Shown here piece after piece: positions 41,866 through 52,350 of a stretch of DNA of 64,000 bases. The first letter of the stretch is position 1, and each line of letters starts with the position of its first letter. Source of the DNA: Daucus carota subsp. sativus (taxonomy: Eukaryota; Streptophyta; Magnoliopsida; Apiales; Apiaceae); contig NC_030383.2 in NCBI RefSeq assembly GCF_001625215.2, forward strand, positions 3,422,779-3,486,778. The letters are read 5' to 3'. The notes under the pieces were generated by a model. It was not told the origin of the DNA. It saw only the letters and a list, made by a program, of their open reading frames with translations, and ran no database searches. The translations under genes and the position numbers were made by a program.

Positions 41866-41937
41866 ATGATGTCCAATTTTTCCTCTCATGTTGATCTCTA
41901 ATTTTTGATTAATCCTCGTGTGAACCGCTTAGGTCCT

Positions 41938-42300
41938 TGTTATGAGTAATGTGGTCACCAACAGTGGAAAAAGTATTTTTACCATTCAGCATAATCTAGC
42001 TAAGAGAGGTGTAGCACAGGGTGAGGTGGTTACAAAGCAATGTGGAGCATGCCCAATCTGATTACGACAGCTGGCACTCATCAGCTTTATATTCAGTACT
42101 GTTTAGCTATAAATAGAGTTGTAATGTTAGTTTCTTTTCCAAGTTAACATTCTCTGTTTTGTAACAAACTGTTTCCTGAGAGCTCAATACATACAGTTTT
42201 CTTTCTGATTACATCTGAATCTATCAAAGTGACAGTCCTGCTCCCGATTTATGCCCGAAAGGATTTATCTGCTGGATTTACCTAATAGCATGGTCTAACA
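41938..42300. mobile_element. possible solo LTR
   Basis: Starts TGTTATGAG, has a TATA box (GCTATAAATAGAG at about 42108), ends near AATAGCA, and is followed by TGGTCTAACATATGGAGC, which resembles a decayed primer-binding region. No second copy or clear target duplication in the window. Confidence 0.3.
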
Positions 42301-42434
42301 TATGGAGCTCTTCTTTCGATGGAGTTAACCGCGGTCATAGATTTAAACTTTCGTAAATAACCCGTTAAGGACCAGCGTCACCGGGTCGTAGGCTTAGGGA
42401 GTTAGGGTTCATGTTTACCCTTCTAGAACAATTA

Positions 42435-42545
42435 TGAAAGATGGCGGCGGCGTTTAGCCATTGTACAGGAGCGAAGGACAGCAACGTGGCTCCTGATTCT
42501 CCTCTTTATACTCATTGTTTGACACAACTCCTCAAACCCATGTAT
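42435..42545 (+). other. exon-like gene fragment shared by units 1 and 3
   Basis: The frame MAAAFSHCTGAKDSNVAPDS is followed by PLYTHCL. The counterpart in unit 3 (about 50298-50390, starting MEDDGAFKHC) aligns at the DNA level but is shifted. It may be the first exon of a gene that was duplicated with the block and then decayed. I do not recognise it. Confidence 0.3.
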
Positions 42546-42871
42546 GTGGTCTTTAGTACTTCTGTTAATCTGTTTGTGTGTGTGTGTGTGTGTATAATAT
42601 ATTGTATCTCCCACTGATCTTAGTAAAGAGAGTAGTTTAGAGTTGACTTGAAGTTGTCAAGTGAAGTGTTAATTCTTAGATGTGTACTATTTATCCCGAC
42701 TTGGCTGAAAGTGACGATACGTGTTCAAGTGTTGATGTTCAATTTTTTGTATGTTAGGCCTAAATAAAGGATGAAGAAAATTGATTAATCCAGGTAATCG
42801 AGCTATAATTGATATGGTTGAAAGATGTTTGTGAGAGACTTTAGCCCGTTTGTCATAGTGCCCCCAAAATT

Positions 42872-42969
42872 GATATTCTTCAAGGTGTAGTACTTTTGTC
42901 GGTGCTTGTGAATAATGTAGCCCAACTAAGGTCTAAGCAACGACAAAGGTATTACACTTGAGGCATATC
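42872..42969. repeat. hairpin-forming inverted repeat, unit 1
   Basis: Left arm 42872-42906 and right arm 42935-42969, loop about 28 bases. The left arm reads GATATTCTTCAAGGTGTAGT, the reverse complement of the right arm GATATGCCTCAAGTGTAATA, then both ACTTTTGTCG / CCTTTGTCGT. Size and stem length are like a plant microRNA precursor, but expression is unknown. Confidence 0.7.
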
Positions 42970-43329
42970 TGTTCGGGATTGATTCTGCTTCTTCCGGTGA
43001 TCATCTACAGAATGGGGCAGGATACCCTCTCTGAGTAGAGAATGGATCAAACAGGGGCCATATGTTGCTTTTCCTAAAGGTCTTGTTACTGAAGGCCATA
43101 TTTATGCTATCTTACTTGATTTTGTGCAATTAAAAACTATATTGATAATCGCAATCTTACTTCAAAATAGACATGGAATAAACTCTGTGACCTTGCTCAA
43201 CACAAACCTTATGCAGTTTGGGCTCTTTCCGTCTTTCAAATTGCCTTCTTCCGTGGTTTTACAGGATGAAACTGAAATGACAGTCCATGTCCACTTAATG
43301 ACCTCGGGTGACACTTTAGTGTAAATGCC

Positions 43330-44470
43330 ATCTTTGCTAAGTACTCTCTTGTGATCTTTAAGGATTGTCTACTTCTTAATAACTCTATAGCCTAAAAAAT
43401 TCACTATACAGGTAAGAATATCAGTCGATGCATGGTGGAGTGAACTATGACGCGAAATGGAAAGATGGACCGAAGTCACATAATGGTGTCATGCTATTTT
43501 GCTCTAGTTTAATCAGCCCTAAATATTGCCGTTTGTTTCATACCAGTTTAGAGCAATGTTTTATGAACTCTTATGTACATTCTCTAGGCGTACTGCTTAA
43601 GTAAGAATGCAAATATTAGTTTTTGGATTCAAATCTTCTGGACTGTTTACTTTGATGTTCGTATTATCTGAATTCTGGTGTATATTCTTTCCCAGTAACT
43701 TTTTGGTTAACTGTATTTGGTTGAGCATCTGTAACATCGCTTTTAACCAATCAGGTATCACCAAGTAGTTAAGTAAAAATAAACATTTGCTGATTAATTA
43801 TTGGCTAATATAATATTCTTTCATTTTTTATTTTGCAGGTACCGGAGAAGAATATTGCTCAAAATCTCTGTAATCAACATCGAAGTCCAGCGAATTTGAG
43901 ATGATGCTATGTTAGTATTTCCCTACCTACAGAAATATATCTTTGATTCTATTTATTTCAGTATCAATTTTCCTATTTGTTCAAGGTAAAATAATGTGTC
44001 ATTTATTCCTCATATAATATTTAAATGATAATATATGTCCTTTTATGATAATTTTATATCGGTCCATATATATGTATGAATTTTATTGAAACTTTTCATT
44101 TAGTATTTTAAATAGAATAAACAACTGTTCTGTTAACAGAATAATAAATAGAGTGTATAACATGTTACAAAGGTTATTATGGTTCAAAAATTGGAATTTA
44201 TTGGAAATTACAATAAATTTTTTAATTTAGATTTTTTTCATATGCGTTACAATTGTTTGTTGATGAAATTTCTGGTCCAATCTCAATATATAATACAGTA
44301 CTTTCAATATTTCATCAACAAACTTAAATATATCAAATAAGAGGAATTATTTTTTCTTTATTTCATATTCATATGACAAACAGAGCACAAGAACTCAAGA
44401 AGGACAAATATAAGCAAACTACATAGATGGCCTTCATTCCCTCATGCTTGTCCATCACAATTCTATGTGT
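43330..44470. other. spacer of unit 1
   Basis: AT-rich, no gene seen. The motif at about 43740-43800 (AACATTTGCTGATTAATTATT) recurs at about 52955, a trace of a fourth block copy. Confidence 0.5.
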
Positions 44471-44479
44471 CAAGCTTCC

Positions 44480-44967
44480 TTAGTTTATGCTGCAGAACCA
44501 AACGACAAGTGAATATTATTATGAGCAGTTGGTTTCTATAAAATCATGTAACATGACTTTGTATGTGCAAGTTTGCAAAGGCCATCTGTTTCAAAATCTA
44601 AAAATTGAAAAACTTGCGAGTTGCAGTTGAAGTTGGGATCAGGAGAGAAGGAGACCGGAACGCCACATTTCTGAGGGATAGCAGCGACATTTGAAAGCTG
44701 GACACCATGGACTGCGGAAGAAGATTGCTTAAGGCAGTTGCACAACACTTTCCTATCTTGTGAGGTTTTAGCCATTGCATACACTCCTTTCACCGCGCTG
44801 CAACATCCAGGAGATGGCTGACCCACTGCACCTGTCGCATATGGGCTACACTGTGAAATCGATGCACCTAAATCTCCACAGCTCAGGGCCTCCCCTCGAT
44901 CCACCATCAAATCAGCCACCATTCCAAGTACCATTATAAGGCAAGCAATTCTTAAAGATTTTGCCAT
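44480..44967 (-). CDS. type-1 non-specific lipid transfer protein, copy 1
   Basis: Exon 1 is 44967-44618, and a 10-base exon 2 (44489-44480) adds the last three codons (SIN) and the stop; 119 aa. The protein starts MAKSLRIACLIMVLGMVADL, a secretion signal of about 27 residues, followed by a mature domain with the eight-cysteine pattern C-C-CC-CxC-C-C (SCGDLG, SQCSPY, GCCSAVKG, LCNCLKQ, KCGV, FNC). Such proteins bind lipids in the cell wall/apoplast. The splice donor is GC (TCGCAAGT) where the other two copies have GT. If the intron is not removed, the frame runs on for about 27 extra residues. The start is chosen by alignment with the other copies; an upstream in-frame extension exists but lies in the leader. 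Confidence 0.9.
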
Positions 44968-45044
44968 TTCTCTAGTATATATGTCTTTGTTTATGCAAGA
45001 CTTGTGAAAATGCTGAGGATGAATTTGCAACTAGACAATGCAGG

Positions 45045-45052
45045 TATTTATA
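45045..45052 (-). promoter_or_regulatory. TATA box of nsLTP copy 1
   Basis: TATAAATA about 80 bases upstream of the start codon, conserved in all three copies. Confidence 0.75.
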
Positions 45053-45454
45053 GGCTTGTTTCGGATTTTTTTATTAAATTGCTTAGGACAGGAAAGTAGG
45101 CTGGATTTTATCCGTGCTATTATCTTCAGATATATGAAAAACACTTATCTTTTTGTTCAAATGGTCAAGACCAGAGCCGAGCATGGTTTCCGGTTAGACT
45201 TTGTTCATCAAGTTTCTTACTATTTCGAGGTAATATTACTTAATGCCAGACAGCATAAACTTAAAAGCTGGGGGTGGTGTTTGGTTGAGCAGTTGAGATA
45301 TGAGAGGCGTGGAGTTTCAGTCTTGATTGTATACTACTATTAATCTAAGATCGCATCACTACAATGTCAATTTAGAACATAACATCTTGCAGTTGTTAGG
45401 AAGGAGTTTGACCGCATTTACAGGTATATTAGCAACATCATATGTTAGCTACTA

Positions 45455-45710
45455 CTCCCTCCGTCCCCTTTTACATATCCATTTTGGTTTCTAGAAGTCA
45501 AATTGACCGATTTTTGACTAAACATTACAAAGTATATATTCATTATTTTAATAATCCGACAATTACATATTAAAATAGACTAAATATACTTTCTAATGAT
45601 ATAATAATAATTATTTTTTTAATTATATGATACGTGTAAATTTCGGTCAAAGTATAATCAATTTGACTAGTCAAAATTCAAAATGGACATGTAAAAAGGG
45701 ACGGAGGGAG
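45455..45710. mobile_element. Stowaway-type MITE
   Basis: 256 bp, inverted ends CTCCCTCCGTCCC / GGGACGGAGGGAG, and TA target duplication at 45453-45454 and 45711-45712. Confidence 0.95.
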
Positions 45711-45719
45711 TATTTTGTA

Positions 45720-45999
45720 GATAACTATTCGAATGACACAAGTTTAATTTAATTTGTTAGTACTTTTTATTGGTATTCTCTTAAAATTTCCTTCTTTCTA
45801 TTGACATAATTTAAACATCTAAGGTTCGATCCCATCAAACTACATATTAAATTTTAAAATATTAATTTTAAAAGATATACTTTATTGTAAAATCTTGACA
45901 ATTACATTATACTTTATTTCAAAATTATTAAAAATAAACCATCAAAATTAGAATGTGCACACAAATTGTAAGTTAGTATTATATATTTCCAACTTTTCT
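45720..45999. other. AT-rich spacer
   Basis: Nothing recognisable. Confidence 0.4.
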
Positions 46000-46307
46000 A
46001 TATTGTGGTCTTGCCCACAAATTTTGGTAAATGGAGGGGTTTTGATTTGAGGTGAAGTTGTCAAATGAAGTGTCATTTCTTAAATATGTATTATGTTATC
46101 TGGACTCGGCTATTTCCAGCATGGATATCACTTATGAGGATATGTATAGAAAAACACGGATATGTGTTTGACGTTTAAATTTTTTGTATAGTATGTTTTG
46201 GCCTAAATGAAGATCGGAAAAGGACAAATTGAACGAATGGTAATAATTGAGGTTTAACTTCCAAAGTTCATAGATGTTTTACCTAAGCCCGTTTGGTGTT
46301 ATCGGAA

Positions 46308-46402
46308 TAGATATTCCTCGTGGTGTAATACTTTTGTAGATGCTTAGGTAGGCTACATTATTCACACGCATCTATAAAAGTAATACACTGTAGGCATATT
46401 TG
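46308..46402. repeat. hairpin-forming inverted repeat, unit 2, loop inverted
   Basis: Left arm 46308-46343 (GATATTCCTCGTGGTGTAAT, then ACTTTTGTAGATGC) pairs with right arm 46367-46402. The loop (GTAGGCTACATTATTCACAC) is the reverse complement of the loop in units 1 and 3 (GTGAATAATGTAGCC). Confidence 0.7.
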
Positions 46403-46497
46403 TTTGGATTGATTTTGCTTATTCTGGTGAACATCTTCATAATAGTGTAGAATACCTTTTCTGCTTTTCCATCTCTATCTCTCTCTGTATATATGAT

Positions 46498-46660
46498 CCT
46501 ACTCTAATAGAAACCAGTTAAATAGAAACTGTGTAAGAACCAATGCTATAATAAGAAATGGGAAGGGTTCTGGGTCTAAGGATGGACCCCGAGGTGGTCG
46601 GAGTAGGACCTAGAGGGACCAGGGTGGGCCTAGCGGGGTTCTCAGGCGTGTCTAGATATA
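46498..46660. mobile_element. truncated MITE-like element
   Basis: The left end (CCTACTCTAATAGAAACC) and G/C-rich interior (GGTGGGCCTAGCGGGG) resemble the element at 15188-15540. No right end found. Confidence 0.45.
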
Positions 46661-47200
46661 CCAAATCAAGTCACGGGATATCATATTTTAATCACATCTT
46701 CGTTTTATATAAATTAAGAAAAATTAGTCTTTAATTTGGTATATCTTCGGGTCAAATAATTGAATCAAGATCATATATATAAGGAAATTTTTTATGGACA
46801 ACACTATTTTATTTGAAACCATATATGTCCTGCGAATATGCAATATTGTGCTTCCTTGCAAAATATTTATCAATATATTATTTGGTATAGATTTAAAATA
46901 TTAATTTTACCATATTAAGATTCAAATTAATAACTTATAAATTGTTGTTATAATAGTGATGAATATAATATATTGAATGATTTAAGATTATAATCCCATT
47001 TCAGGTTCATAAACTTATGAGTTATCGTCTTTGATTTAGGATTTTTATGCCTAGTTATGAATATAATTTTTTTGATTTTCGATTTTTTTTTCTTATGTGT
47101 AACAATGTTTTAAAATATTTGAAATTTGTGAGAAAAAATATTAAATGAAAATGTTTGCAGGATGACAGTTTGTGTGAGATGTTGAGACTGGACCGGAAAT
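46661..47200. other. AT-rich spacer of unit 2
   Basis: No gene seen. Confidence 0.4.
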
Positions 47201-47367
47201 TTCATGAACAAGCTCAAATATATCAAATAAGAGGAATTTTTTCATTTATTTCATATTCATATCATCACATGACAAACAGGGTACAAGAACTCAAGGACAG
47301 ATATAAATAAATTACATAAATGGCCTTCAACCCGCCCTGCTTGTGCGTGATAAAAGTCAAGCTTCCT

Positions 47368-47856
47368 TTAGTTTATGCTGCAGAATCAAACAAAAAACTA
47401 ATATTAGTATGCGCAGTTGGTTTGTATACAATCATGTAACATGACTAAGTATGTGCAAGTTTGCAACAGGCCATCAATTTCGAAATCTGAAAATTAAAAA
47501 ACTTACGAATTGCAGTTGAAGTAAGGATCAGGAGAGAAGGAGACCGGAACGCCACATTTCTGAGGGATAGCAGCAACATTAGAAAGCTGGACACCGCGGA
47601 CTGCAGAAGAAGATTGCTTAAGACAGTTGCACAATACTTTCCTATCTTGTGTGGTTTTAGCCATTGCATATACTCCTTTCACCGCGCTGCAACATCCAGG
47701 AGATGGCTGACCCACTGCACCTGTCGCATATGGGCTACACTGTGAAATCGATGCACCCAAATCTCCGCAGCTCAGGGCCTCCCCTCGTTCCACCATCAAG
47801 TTAATCGCCATTCCAAACACCATCACAAGGCAAGCAATTCTTGAAATCTTTGCCAT
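47368..47856 (-). CDS. type-1 non-specific lipid transfer protein, copy 2
   Basis: Exon 1 is 47856-47507 and exon 2 is 47377-47368, joined at TC|GTAAGT and CTGCAG|C to end in SIN; 119 aa. Signal peptide MAKISRIACLVMVFGMAINL; mature eight-cysteine domain nearly identical to the other copies. Differences include TTQDR for TSQDR, AVRGVQL for AVHGVQL, and DPYFNC for DPNFNC. Canonical GT-AG intron. Confidence 0.93.
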
Positions 47857-47933
47857 TTCTCAGTTATAAATGTCTATGATTCTATAAGACTTGTGAGAAA
47901 GCTGAGGATGAATTTGCCACTAGACAATGATGC

Positions 47934-47941
47934 TATTTATA
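47934..47941 (-). promoter_or_regulatory. TATA box of nsLTP copy 2
   Basis: TATAAATA about 80 bases upstream of the start codon, in the same context as in the other copies. Confidence 0.75.
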
Positions 47942-48709
47942 GGCTTGTTTCTGATTTTTTTTTATTTTATTTGCTTAGAACAGACGTATTGTATCTGCTA
48001 TCTGCTGTGGATATATTGAATCGTTTCAAACACTTCTCTTTTTGTTCAAATGGTCAAGACCAGAGCAGGATGGTTTCTGGTTAGGCTTTGATCGACTTTC
48101 TTTCTATTTTGAGGTAAAGTTACTTATTGCTAGACAACATAAATTTATGAGCTGTGGATTTGTTTTTGGTTGAGCAGTGGAGATATATAATAGGCCTGGA
48201 GTTTTATCTATGATCACATCACTACAATGTCAATTTGGACCAGAACTTCTTGCAGTTTTTAGGAACAAGTTTGAGTGTTTGACATCATGCACTGGTGTAT
48301 CCGTAGTATTACAATCCAACAGGAAACAACTGTTTATCAAATCAAACCATTTAAGATCCCTTCTTTTTTATATGAAAATTATAATATTTTATTAATTCGA
48401 TATCCCTTCTTCTTTTTTTGAATTATATTGATTGGTTTTGTTCTTCCAATAATATTGATTGGACATACTAGAATATTTTTATTTAAAATTTTTAATATGT
48501 TGTAAATAAAATAAAACTCTAAAATAATAAAGTTAAATATAAATTTTTATGCTTCAATTCGCTAAAGTTTATTAACTATTTATATGTCAAGCAAAACTGG
48601 CAACTTGAAATACTGACACAAAAAATATATAAATCGATTCACATTTACCATACACAAATATAAAAATATACGAACATAAAATAAAATGACTAAATTTAAG
48701 TATCACATA

Positions 48710-48960
48710 CTCCCTCTGTCCCATTTAATTGTATACGTTTCTTTTCAACTGCTCGACATGCATTTCAATGCTCTTATAAAATATAGTTCCGTGACTTATT
48801 TTTGCGATTTTCTTTTTCTGAATAAAAATATAACATCCAAACTTTAATTCAGAAAAAGAAAATTTTAAAAATAAATTACACAACTACATTTTACGGGAGC
48901 ATTAAAGTCCGTGCTGCGTCCCCGTCTCCCAATGTATACTACTCAGGGGGACGGAGGGAG
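48710..48960. mobile_element. Stowaway-type MITE
   Basis: 251 bp, ends CTCCCTCTGTCCC / GGACGGAGGGAG, TA target duplication. Confidence 0.9.
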
Positions 48961-48969
48961 TATGTGTCT

Positions 48970-49915
48970 AGTCACTGCCAATTCGCGGATACATGACAAG
49001 TAAAAATGACTTGAATAATGAAATAATAAAATAATAAAGCTAATTACATAAGTGTCATCTTATCTTTTTATAATCATGATAATATTTTATTAATTTTCAT
49101 CATTATTATATATAAGTATTAAAAATTAATTGAACACTTGTTATTTTTTTGTAATTTCATTATTAAATTCATGAGTATAATCGACTTTTTTAAAAATAAT
49201 AAAATTAATTCAATAATAAAAAGTCATACGTCATCTACAAGAACAATCGAGTCGAACAAACATAAAACAGATCATATCGCTGATTAATTTAGTCTTTATA
49301 AAAACACAATCAATCGATTTGTTGAAATTGATATATACACGTATAACTTTCATCAAATCAATCGATTTGTTGAAACTGATATATACACGTATAGTCTTCA
49401 TCAAAACCCGCTTGAGCTATCAATCGTAACTGCAATCTCATATAAATCTTTACCACCGAATCAATCCCTTGAAAATCTGACAGATCTAACGTCCTGGATA
49501 TTGAATCACACCAAAACACACCAAAACACACATCAAACTCTCATAAGGTGTGAAAAAACAAAACCCAAATAAATTGAGAACAAAACTCATCCAAAAAATT
49601 TTTTATCAAACAACGATACAATCTTGAAAGATAAAAATCCTTACCGGAGGAGTATTATTGAAAAATAAGAAAAAAACAAAAAAAATAATTGATTTGGGGC
49701 TTTCTACCGGTGTGGAAAGCGGTAGAAAGCCCCTCACGACGGCTGAGGAAAGGGAAAAAGCTTGAGAGAGAGAGAGTATAATCGATTTTAATCAATTCAT
49801 TTAAACTCGAGTGCACTACGATAAAATACAACTCCTCTCCTTTATTACAGAAACCGGGTTCGATCACAATTTTCAACTTGTTTCACTAATCCAACCGGTC
49901 AAATAAACTCGTATA
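48970..49915. other. spacer between units 2 and 3
   Basis: AT-rich with a local direct repeat (ATCAATCGATTTGTTGAAA at about 49308 and 49357, followed by ATATATACACGTATA). No gene seen. Confidence 0.5.
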
Positions 49916-49919
49916 AATA

Positions 49920-50211
49920 CTCCCTCCGTTTCAAAATACATGTCTATTTTAGAACAAAAAAATTGTTTCAAAATATTTGTCCACTTCAACTTTCAATGTA
50001 AAGTTATATTTCCAAAATCAACTCTCCTTCACATATTTCAAATTTATATTTTCAAGACCAACCATATACCACACATTCGGTTCAATTAATGACTGATCAC
50101 ACCTCTTTTTTCTCAAAATCCATTTTTCTTAAACTATGTGATTTTTTTAAAATGGACATGTAATTCTATGTGATTTTTTTAAAACGGACATGTAATTTGA
50201 GACCGAGGGAG
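49920..50211. mobile_element. Stowaway-type MITE
   Basis: 292 bp, ends CTCCCTCCGTTTC and GACCGAGGGAG, TA target duplication. It has a small internal duplication near the right end (GGACATGTAATT twice). Confidence 0.85.
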
Positions 50212-50782
50212 TATTAAATAATACTTCCGGCCAGATCCGAATTACAATTAACACCCATCCGTAGGGTTAGGGTTCATGTCTATACTTTGATAAGAAATAT
50301 GGAAGATGACGGCGCGTTTAAGCATTGTATAGACCGAACCAGAACAACGTGGTACTCAACTCTCCTCTGTCTACTCATTACTTGATTGAAGTCTCTCGTA
50401 CTTGTGTGTTTGTGTACATCTCTTAATGTTTAGATCTGTTGTAAACCCAAGTGGTTGCTTTATTTTAAGTTGAATTATTATATATCCCAACTTCACTTTA
50501 TTGTGGCCTTGCTCACATATCCTGGTAAATGGAGTAGTCTTAGTTTGAGGTGAAGTTGTCAATTGAACTGTTATTTTTTAAATGTTTGATATGTTATTCG
50601 GACAGTCGAACTCGGCTAGAAGTGTCTAGCGTAGATATGTCGAGAAAGGGAACATATATACGTGTTCGAGTGTTTGATGTTTACAGTTTTTGCTTTTATC
50701 AGCCTAAATGAAGACTGACAATGGATGAATTGATGAATCGAGGTTTAGCTTTCATGGTTAGAGGATGTTTGTCATGGTGCTG

Positions 50783-50888
50783 CCGAAATAGATATTCCTC
50801 AAGGTGTAATACTTTTGTAGATGCTTGTGAATAATGTACTCCAACTGAGCATCTACAGAAGTATTACTCCTGAGGCATATCTCTTCGG
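50783..50888. repeat. hairpin-forming inverted repeat, unit 3
   Basis: The longest stem: left arm 50783-50825 and right arm 50848-50888, loop about 22 bases. The arms share CCGAA, AGATAT, CCTCA, GTAATACTT and TGTAGATGC with single mismatches between. In unit 1 the core GTAGATGC has become GTCGGTGC and the opposite arm changed at the same base (GTCGTTGC as reverse complement), one compensatory change. Confidence 0.75.
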
Positions 50889-51406
50889 GATTGATTCTGC
50901 CTCTTCCGGTGAATTGTACAGAATGGCTCAGGTATCCTATCTTCCCCTCTCTCTCCATATATATCCAGTGACTAGAAAATGGATCAAACAGGAGCCAGAG
51001 TATGGCTTTTCCTGATGATTTTGTTTAGCAGGATATAGATTACACTATTGCAGAAGTTCATTATTTTTCTATCTTGATTCTGTGCAATAAGAAATTGAAT
51101 CGATGATTGCAACCTTAGTTACTAACAGAAGTTCATATTTTTTTAAATCTTGATTCTGTGCAATAAGAAATTGAATCGATGATTGCAATCTTAGTTACTA
51201 ACAAAGAGTAAGTCTTTAATATAGAAGAAAGAGATTTAAGCTAGTGTGTATAATATTGACACAGAAAGGAAAATTCAATGAACACACATATATTAAAAAA
51301 GAGGGATCTTCTCGTTTATTTCATATTCATACAATGACTGATTAAAACTACATAAATGGCTTTTATCCCCTCCTGTAGCTTCTCCATGATGCATGTAAAG
51401 CTCCCT

Positions 51407-51890
51407 TTAGTTTATACTGCACAATGAAAACAAAATTTGTTATTATGCATGGTTTTTTATATAATTATATAACATGACTTTGTAACTGAAAGTTTGCAAC
51501 AGGCCATAAATTTCGCAATCTGAAAATAGAAAAAACTTACGAATTGCAATTGAAGTTAGGATCGGGAGAGAAGGAGACCGGAACGCCACATTTCTGAGGG
51601 ATAGCAGCGACATTCGAAAGCTGGACACCGCGGACTGCAGAAGAAGATTGCTTAAGGCAGTTGCACAATACTTTCCTATCTTGTGAGGTTTTAGCCATTG
51701 CATACACTCCTTTCACTGCGCTGCAACATCCAGGAGATGGCTGACCCACTGCACCTGTCGCATATGGGCTACACTGTGAAATTGATGCACCTAAATCTCC
51801 GCAGCTAAGGGCCTCCCCTCGTTCCACCATCAAATTAACCACCATTCCAAACACCATTATAAGGCAAGCAATTCTTGAAAACTTTGCCAT
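51407..51890 (-). CDS. type-1 non-specific lipid transfer protein, copy 3
   Basis: Exon 1 is 51890-51541 and exon 2 is 51416-51407 (TC|GTAAGT to GTGCAG|T), ending SIN; 119 aa. Signal peptide MAKFSRIACLIMVFGMVVNL, then the same eight-cysteine mature domain (SCGDLGASISQCSPY to PDPNFNC). Canonical intron. The mature protein is almost identical to copies 1 and 2, which suggests recent duplication or gene conversion. Confidence 0.93.
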
Positions 51891-51966
51891 TCTCAAGTAT
51901 ATATGTCTTTGTATATACAAGACTTGTGAGAATGCTGAGGATGAATTTGCAATTAGACAATGTAGG

Positions 51967-51974
51967 TATTTATA
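51967..51974 (-). promoter_or_regulatory. TATA box of nsLTP copy 3
   Basis: TATAAATA about 80 bases upstream of the start codon. Confidence 0.75.
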
Positions 51975-52350
51975 GGCTAGTTTCGGAATTTTTTATTACA
52001 TTTGCTTAGGACGCCAAAGGCGACTGGATTTATCTGCTATTATTTTCGGATATATAAAACCATTGCAAACACTTATCTTATTGTTCAAATGGTCAAGGCC
52101 AGAGTAGGATGGTTTCCGGTTAGGCTTTGATCAACTTTCTTGCTATTCTGAGGTAAAATTACTTAATGCCAGACAGCATAAATTTAAAAGCTGGGGTTTT
52201 GGTTTTGGTTGAGCAGTTGAGATATAAGAGGTCTGGAGTCCCAGTCCTGTTTATATATTCTACGATTAGTCTATGATCCCATCACTGCAATGTCAATATA
52301 GAGGATAACATCTCGGAGTTTTTAGGAAGTAGTTTGACAGCATTTATTTT

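Larger units (their letters stand above)
42370..45420. repeat. duplicated block, unit 1 (nsLTP + hairpin)
   Basis: Unit 1 of three related blocks. Order along the plus strand: an exon-like fragment near 42436 (ATGGCGGCGGCGTTTAGCC), a hairpin at 42872-42969, spacer, nsLTP on the minus strand, and its promoter. The other units are at about 46000-48300 and 50270-52350. Confidence 0.75.
46000..48300. repeat. duplicated block, unit 2 (nsLTP + hairpin)
   Basis: Second copy of the nsLTP block, interrupted after the hairpin by an element fragment at 46498. Confidence 0.7.
50270..52350. repeat. duplicated block, unit 3 (nsLTP + hairpin)
   Basis: Third copy: exon-like fragment, hairpin, spacer with a 75-bp tandem duplication (51052-51126 and 51127-51202), nsLTP and promoter. 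A remnant of a further copy follows at about 52880-52980 (GTTCGGGATTGATTCTTTTA). Confidence 0.7.

Noticed and set aside
43124-43324. 66-codon open frame in unit 1
   Set aside because: The corresponding DNA in unit 3 does not keep the frame; no recognisable domain.
44968-45030. Upstream in-frame extension of nsLTP copy 1
   Set aside because: It would place charged leader codons before the signal peptide and is not conserved in copy 2; the MAK start is shared by all three.
45825-45840. GGTTCGATCCC, a tRNA B-box-like string
   Set aside because: No A-box or cloverleaf around it.
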